Assembly: GCA_902783295.1 (NCBI GenBank)
Contig: CACZQT010000446.1
Coordinates: forward strand, 1 to 9,097
Source of the DNA: an uncultured Lachnospiraceae bacterium
GTDB lineage: Bacteria; Bacillota; Clostridia; Lachnospirales; Lachnospiraceae
Reading direction: 5' to 3'
DNA: 9,097 nucleotides
A model generated the notes under the pieces. It was not told where the DNA came from. It saw nothing but the letters and a program-made list of their open reading frames with translations, and did not search any database. The first letter of the stretch is position 1; each line of letters opens with the position of its first letter. Of this stretch, positions 7,246 through 9,097 are shown one piece after another. Both the position numbers and the translations under genes were made by a program.

Positions 7246-7274
7246 TTGACGATTCCCCCACTCAAAAGTATAAT
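7246..7274 (+). promoter_or_regulatory. Sigma-70-type promoter for the AraC-family regulator
   Basis: TTGACG at 7246-7251 and a perfect TATAAT at 7269-7274 are separated by exactly 17 bases on the plus strand. Transcription would begin near 7281 and give a leader of about 177 bases before the regulator's start codon. The -10 box occupies the same bases as one of the candidate minus-strand -10 boxes, so the divergent promoters would compete or be jointly controlled. Confidence 0.7.
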
Positions 7275-7307
7275 AATATGCAAAGCATAGTAACTCCATG
7301 CAGTATA
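7267..7307 (-). promoter_or_regulatory. Possible -10 region(s) for the minus-strand operon
   Basis: On the minus strand, ATTATACT occurs twice, giving TATACT hexamers at 7302-7307 and 7267-7272. Neither has a good -35 hexamer 16-18 bases upstream; a TTGTCA at 7332-7337 is 24 bases from the nearer one. A weak -35 would fit a promoter that depends on an activator such as the divergent AraC protein. Leaders would be about 130 or 95 bases. This is tentative. Confidence 0.3.
7285..7301. promoter_or_regulatory. Imperfect dyad at the divergent promoter start site
   Basis: The sequence GCATAGTAACTCCATGC has inverted GCAT/ATGC ends plus one further matched pair. It lies just downstream of the predicted start site of the regulator transcript and between the two candidate minus-strand -10 boxes. 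It could be an operator for autoregulation. AraC proteins usually bind direct repeats, so another regulator or chance is equally possible. Confidence 0.3.
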
Positions 7308-7385
7308 ATCCCATTTTTCAGCATAAATCCGTGACAAAACCATCCTTTTCCCCGGATTATTTATAGTTTTTTCCCAGTCCCGCAT

Positions 7386-7436
7386 CTGCCGGAAAAGGCT
7401 GTACTGTTCATATCATCATTCAAAAACATCCGGCAG
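7386..7436 (+). promoter_or_regulatory. Inverted repeat in the AraC leader, just before the ribosome binding site
   Basis: CTGCCGGA at 7386-7393 pairs perfectly with TCCGGCAG at 7429-7436 across a 35-base spacer. It ends about six bases before the regulator's Shine-Dalgarno sequence (GGGAG, 7442-7446). In the mRNA it could form a stem near the ribosome binding site; as DNA it could be a protein-binding dyad. The long loop makes the RNA stem modest in strength. Confidence 0.4.
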
Positions 7437-7457
7437 CAGAAGGGAGAACCATTTCTT

Positions 7458-8318
7458 ATGAGCAATCAGGTTGTCGCTGCATTTGCAAGCCATCTGAAAG
7501 AATCTCTCCAGCAGTATCCTGTATCTGTTGAGCGGCATGAAGGGCAGGTACGCCGTTTCTTCCCTTTCCATACCCATGATTACTGCGAAATCAGTTTTAC
7601 TTTCCACGGTGACCACTATCTGAATGTGGGCGGGAATATCCTGCCTTATGGTTCCGGAGACATATGCCTGATCATGCCGGATACACTCCATTCAGTCGGC
7701 CCCCTTGGCAGTGACCTGGCTTCCCAGGAAGGAGACGAAATCTGGAGTCTGCGGGCTGACCCGTCCCTGTTCCGGGAATTGATCCCGGGCTACCGGAGTG
7801 CTGCCGTAATCCCCATGGGGAATCTGGCTGATCTGTTTCATAATAATCTGGAGCTTCTGCTCCAGACACTCACCGAAGAATCTGTCCGCTGGTCCCTGGC
7901 AATGGCCCTTACCACCTGTATTCTGGAGACAATACATATGCTGGCCGAAACCACTCCCGACCTTCAAACTTCCCGGGATCTTTCCGACAGTTATCTGAAA
8001 GAGATCGTGGAATATATTCAGGAAAACTGCACGGATAATCTGACGGTAGGAACCATTACCCAACGTTTTGCCATCAGCCGCTCCAACCTGATGCGTCTTT
8101 TCCAGGACAACCTGGGGATCACACCCATCAACTACCGTATCGATTGCCAGCTCATTGAAGCCTGCGCTCTGCTGCTTAAAACCGACCGGCGGATTGAGGA
8201 TATTGCGGAGGCACTGGGGTTCGGCAATACCTACTATTTCTCATCCCTGTTCCGGAAGAAAATGGGCTTTTCGCCCAATCATTTCCGACATGCGTACGCT
8301 TTTACCATGTACCACTGA
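7458..8318 (+). CDS. AraC-family transcriptional regulator with cupin-like N-terminal domain
   Basis: This 286-residue cytoplasmic DNA-binding regulator has an N-terminal AraC_binding/cupin-like sensor at about 25-115 (FFPFHTHDYCEISFTFHG, 34-51, then GDICLIMPDTLHSV). A linker and helical region precede the C-terminal AraC/XylS DNA-binding domain at about 182-280. Its first helix-turn-helix is around LTVGTITQRFAISRSNLMRLF (195-215) and its second around IEDIAEALGFGNTYYFSSLF (246-265). The segment ending GFSPNHFR (270-277) is the family hallmark. The start has GGGAGA upstream. The gene is divergent from the peptide-transport operon, the common arrangement for a regulator and its target, so it probably activates or represses that operon on binding a small molecule. 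The ligand is unknown. I see no convincing terminator directly after it. Confidence 0.92.
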   Translation: MSNQVVAAFASHLKESLQQYPVSVERHEGQVRRFFPFHTHDYCEISFTFHGDHYLNVGGNILPYGSGDICLIMPDTLHSVGPLGSDLASQEGDEIWSLRADPSLFRELIPGYRSAAVIPMGNLADLFHNNLELLLQTLTEESVRWSLAMALTTCILETIHMLAETTPDLQTSRDLSDSYLKEIVEYIQENCTDNLTVGTITQRFAISRSNLMRLFQDNLGITPINYRIDCQLIEACALLLKTDRRIEDIAEALGFGNTYYFSSLFRKKMGFSPNHFRHAYAFTMYH

Positions 8319-8365
8319 ATTCCGGATTATACGCAGTTTTTATCACTGACATCGCAGAAAAAGGA

Positions 8366-8395
8366 TTGACAAGCCGCCTTGAGAAGTGATACCAT
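8366..8395 (+). promoter_or_regulatory. Sigma-70-like promoter upstream of the right-hand ABC gene
   Basis: A perfect TTGACA -35 at 8366-8371 is followed after 18 bases by TACCAT (8390-8395), a 4-of-6 match to the -10 consensus. Transcription would start near 8402 and yield a leader of about 165 bases. The predicted start coincides with a DtxR-like dyad, suggesting metal-dependent repression. It also lies only about 50 bases after the AraC stop, so read-through from AraC could add to the signal. Confidence 0.5.
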
Positions 8396-8403
8396 CCAAA
8401 TAG

Positions 8404-8417
8404 TTAGATATACCTAA
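8404..8417. promoter_or_regulatory. DtxR/MntR-like dyad at the transcription start
   Basis: TTAGATATACCTAA is an imperfect palindrome (TTAG and CTAA ends, TA centre, one mismatched pair). It resembles the TTAGGTnnnCCTAA boxes bound by metal-dependent DtxR-family repressors (MntR, IdeR, FeoA-linked regulators). Its place at the predicted start site of the downstream promoter is where such a repressor would block RNA polymerase. The assignment rests on similarity to the remembered consensus only. Confidence 0.4.
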
Positions 8418-8429
8418 TCGTCATATAAA

Positions 8430-8460
8430 CAGTTATCTTATCAATGATTTTGGATAGCTG
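8430..8460 (+). promoter_or_regulatory. Leader stem-loop upstream of the terminator-like hairpin
   Basis: CAGTTATCT (8430-8438) pairs with GGATAGCTG (8452-8460) as a 9-base-pair stem with two G-U pairs and a 13-base loop. It is followed four bases later by the hairpin at 8464-8485. Two consecutive structures in a leader could form part of an attenuator, but no known riboswitch is recognised and no mutually exclusive pairing is obvious. Confidence 0.35.
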
Positions 8461-8463
8461 CAG

Positions 8464-8490
8464 GCCGCCCGTTTTCAGAGGCGGTTTTAT
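8464..8490 (+). terminator. Short terminator-like hairpin in the leader of the right-hand ABC gene
   Basis: CCGCC (8465-8469) pairs with GGCGG (8480-8484), plus a G-T pair at 8464/8485, across a 10-base loop; TTTTAT follows directly. The stem is short but GC-rich and is placed like an intrinsic terminator. It could end the AraC transcript or act as an attenuator between the promoter at 8366 and the ABC gene. The short stem and T-run make either role uncertain. Confidence 0.4.
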
Positions 8491-8502
8491 AAAGCGTTCT
8501 GG

Positions 8503-8521
8503 TTAGGTTGGGCTAACTACA
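8503..8521. promoter_or_regulatory. DtxR/IdeR-like iron-box sequence
   Basis: This 19-base stretch starts TTAGGTTGGGCTAAC and matches 14 of 19 positions of the DtxR/IdeR consensus as I recall it. GTTAG (8502-8506) and CTAAC (8513-8517) form an inverted repeat. It is about 85 bases after the other DtxR-like dyad and 46 bases before the ABC gene. Two such sites in one leader make a metal-responsive regulator more plausible than either alone, but binding is unproven. Confidence 0.45.
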
Positions 8522-8552
8522 TTGACTGTATTGATTGCACTGATTGGTTTTT

Positions 8553-8559
8553 AAAGGAG
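8553..8559 (+). promoter_or_regulatory. Ribosome binding site fixing the ABC ATPase start
   Basis: AAAGGAG ends seven bases before the ATG at 8567, which is the usual spacing. This identifies the start of the truncated gene that runs off the right edge. Confidence 0.8.
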
Positions 8560-8566
8560 CATTGCC

Positions 8567-9097
8567 ATGCCGATTGTAGAACTTAAAAATGTCTCCCGGG
8601 TGTACGTGAACGGCGAGCATGAACAGCGGGCACTGGATCATGTAAACCTGGCCCTGGAGGAAGGGAAATTTATCGTTGTGCTGGGACAGAGCGGAGCCGG
8701 AAAGAGTACGCTCCTGAACCTTCTGGGCGGACTGGACAGTCCTACGGAGGGAACGATTGTTGTGGATGGAAAAGACATCTCCACCCTGACAGGAAATGAA
8801 CTGGCGGATTACCGGGCAGCCACCGTCGGATTTGTTTTTCAGAGTTACAACCTGATTCCGACCCTGACCGTGGTCGAGAATGTCGCCCTGGTGAAAGAAA
8901 TTGCTCCGGATCCGCTGGGCAGCCACGATATGCTGCGGGCGGTGGGGCTGGAGGATCACATCCATAATTTCCCTTCCGAACTGTCCGGATGGGAACAGCA
9001 GCGGGTCTCCATCGCAAGAGCCCTGGCCAAAAATCCGAAAATACTGCTTTGTGACGAGCCTACGGGAGCTCTTGACAGCGAGACAGGCGTCATGGTC
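8567..9097 (+). CDS. ABC transporter ATP-binding protein, MacB/LolD-type, partial (3' end beyond window)
   Basis: The frame is open for 177 codons to the window edge; a complete member has about 220-250 residues. Motifs are Walker A GQSGAGKST (40-48), Q-loop FVFQSYNLIPTLTVVENV (89-106, Gln92), the signature region, Walker B ILLCDEP (159-165) and D-loop GALD (167-170), in the order and spacing of the MacB/LolD/FtsE-like group. These ATPases pair with FtsX-like permeases that export or extract lipids, peptides or drugs, or act in peptide-antibiotic resistance; the permease would be expected next, outside the window. The signature reads LSGWEQQRVSIARA (139-152): Trp142 replaces the normally invariant second Gly, a single-base TGG-for-GGG difference. 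Trp there should impair ATP hydrolysis, so this may be a damaged allele, a sequencing error or a real variant. The gene is preceded by a complex leader and is not part of the peptide operon. Confidence 0.9.
   Translation, partial: MPIVELKNVSRVYVNGEHEQRALDHVNLALEEGKFIVVLGQSGAGKSTLLNLLGGLDSPTEGTIVVDGKDISTLTGNELADYRAATVGFVFQSYNLIPTLTVVENVALVKEIAPDPLGSHDMLRAVGLEDHIHNFPSELSGWEQQRVSIARALAKNPKILLCDEPTGALDSETGVMV

Noticed and set aside
7352..7360. CCGGATTAT shared between 7352-7360 and 8322-8330, flanking the AraC gene
   Set aside because: A 9-base match with no extended similarity is expected by chance in a window this size; it is not convincing as attachment sites or flanking repeats.
7167..7385. 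In-frame upstream extension of the serine hydrolase by 73 residues, including a hydrophobic stretch that could mimic a membrane anchor
   Set aside because: The ATG at 7166 has a well-placed AGGAGA and begins the conserved domain. The extension would cover the divergent promoter region and has no good ribosome binding site at its own start.
7770..7797. Inverted repeat CGGGA/TCCCG inside the AraC gene
   Set aside because: It is short, lies within conserved coding sequence and is explained by Gly/Pro/Arg codons.
8444..8506. Possible 20-codon leader peptide in the ABC leader
   Set aside because: It has no Shine-Dalgarno sequence and no run of regulatory codons, and its frame crosses the terminator-like hairpin.
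8513..8965. Minus-strand open frame of 150 codons at the right edge
   Set aside because: It lies antisense to the MacB-type ATPase, whose Walker and D-loop motifs are unmistakable.

Overview
The window is about 50% GC and reads as part of the chromosome of an anaerobic, low-to-mid-GC member of the Bacillota (Firmicutes). This placement is an inference from the strong AGGAGG-type ribosome binding sites, the Clostridia/Negativicutes-like form of the peptide-transporter ATPases, and a MacB-type ATPase close to those of gut Clostridia. The peptide-binding protein has an ordinary signal peptide with no lipobox cysteine. That would fit a diderm lineage such as the Negativicutes better than a monoderm, but the window alone does not settle the taxonomy.

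Layout. Positions 1-308 hold no gene: there is a long, nearly perfect palindromic repeat (85-144), a decayed relative of its arm (170-193) and a bidirectional hairpin terminator (201-235). Positions 309-7166 are one tightly packed minus-strand operon, read right to left: a cytoplasmic serine beta-lactamase-fold hydrolase, then a complete dipeptide/oligopeptide ABC importer in the order permease B, permease C, ATPase D, ATPase F, and finally the solute-binding protein. The junctions are a 4-base ATGA overlap, a 1-base gap, a 12-base gap, another ATGA overlap and an 18-base gap, so the genes should be co-transcribed and partly translationally coupled. Positions 7167-7457 are a divergent intergenic region with a near-consensus plus-strand promoter. 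Positions 7458-8318 carry an AraC-family regulator on the plus strand, the obvious candidate to control the operon. Positions 8319-8566 are a regulatory stretch with a sigma-70-like promoter, two DtxR/MntR/IdeR-like dyads, and two hairpins (one terminator-like). From 8567 the window runs into the start of a MacB/LolD-type ABC ATPase cut by the right edge.

How it fits together. The importer would bring in a peptide or peptide-like compound and the co-translated cytoplasmic hydrolase would cleave it (amide, ester or D-amino acid bond). The AraC protein, with a cupin-like sensor domain, would switch the module on in response to a small molecule. The substrate cannot be read from the sequence.

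Most worth checking: the coupling of the serine hydrolase to the importer; the lipobox-less binding protein encoded last; the Trp replacing the second Gly of the LSGGQ-type signature in the right-hand ATPase; the LDGGR signature in the F-type ATPase; and the DtxR-like boxes plus hairpins in front of the right-hand ABC gene.
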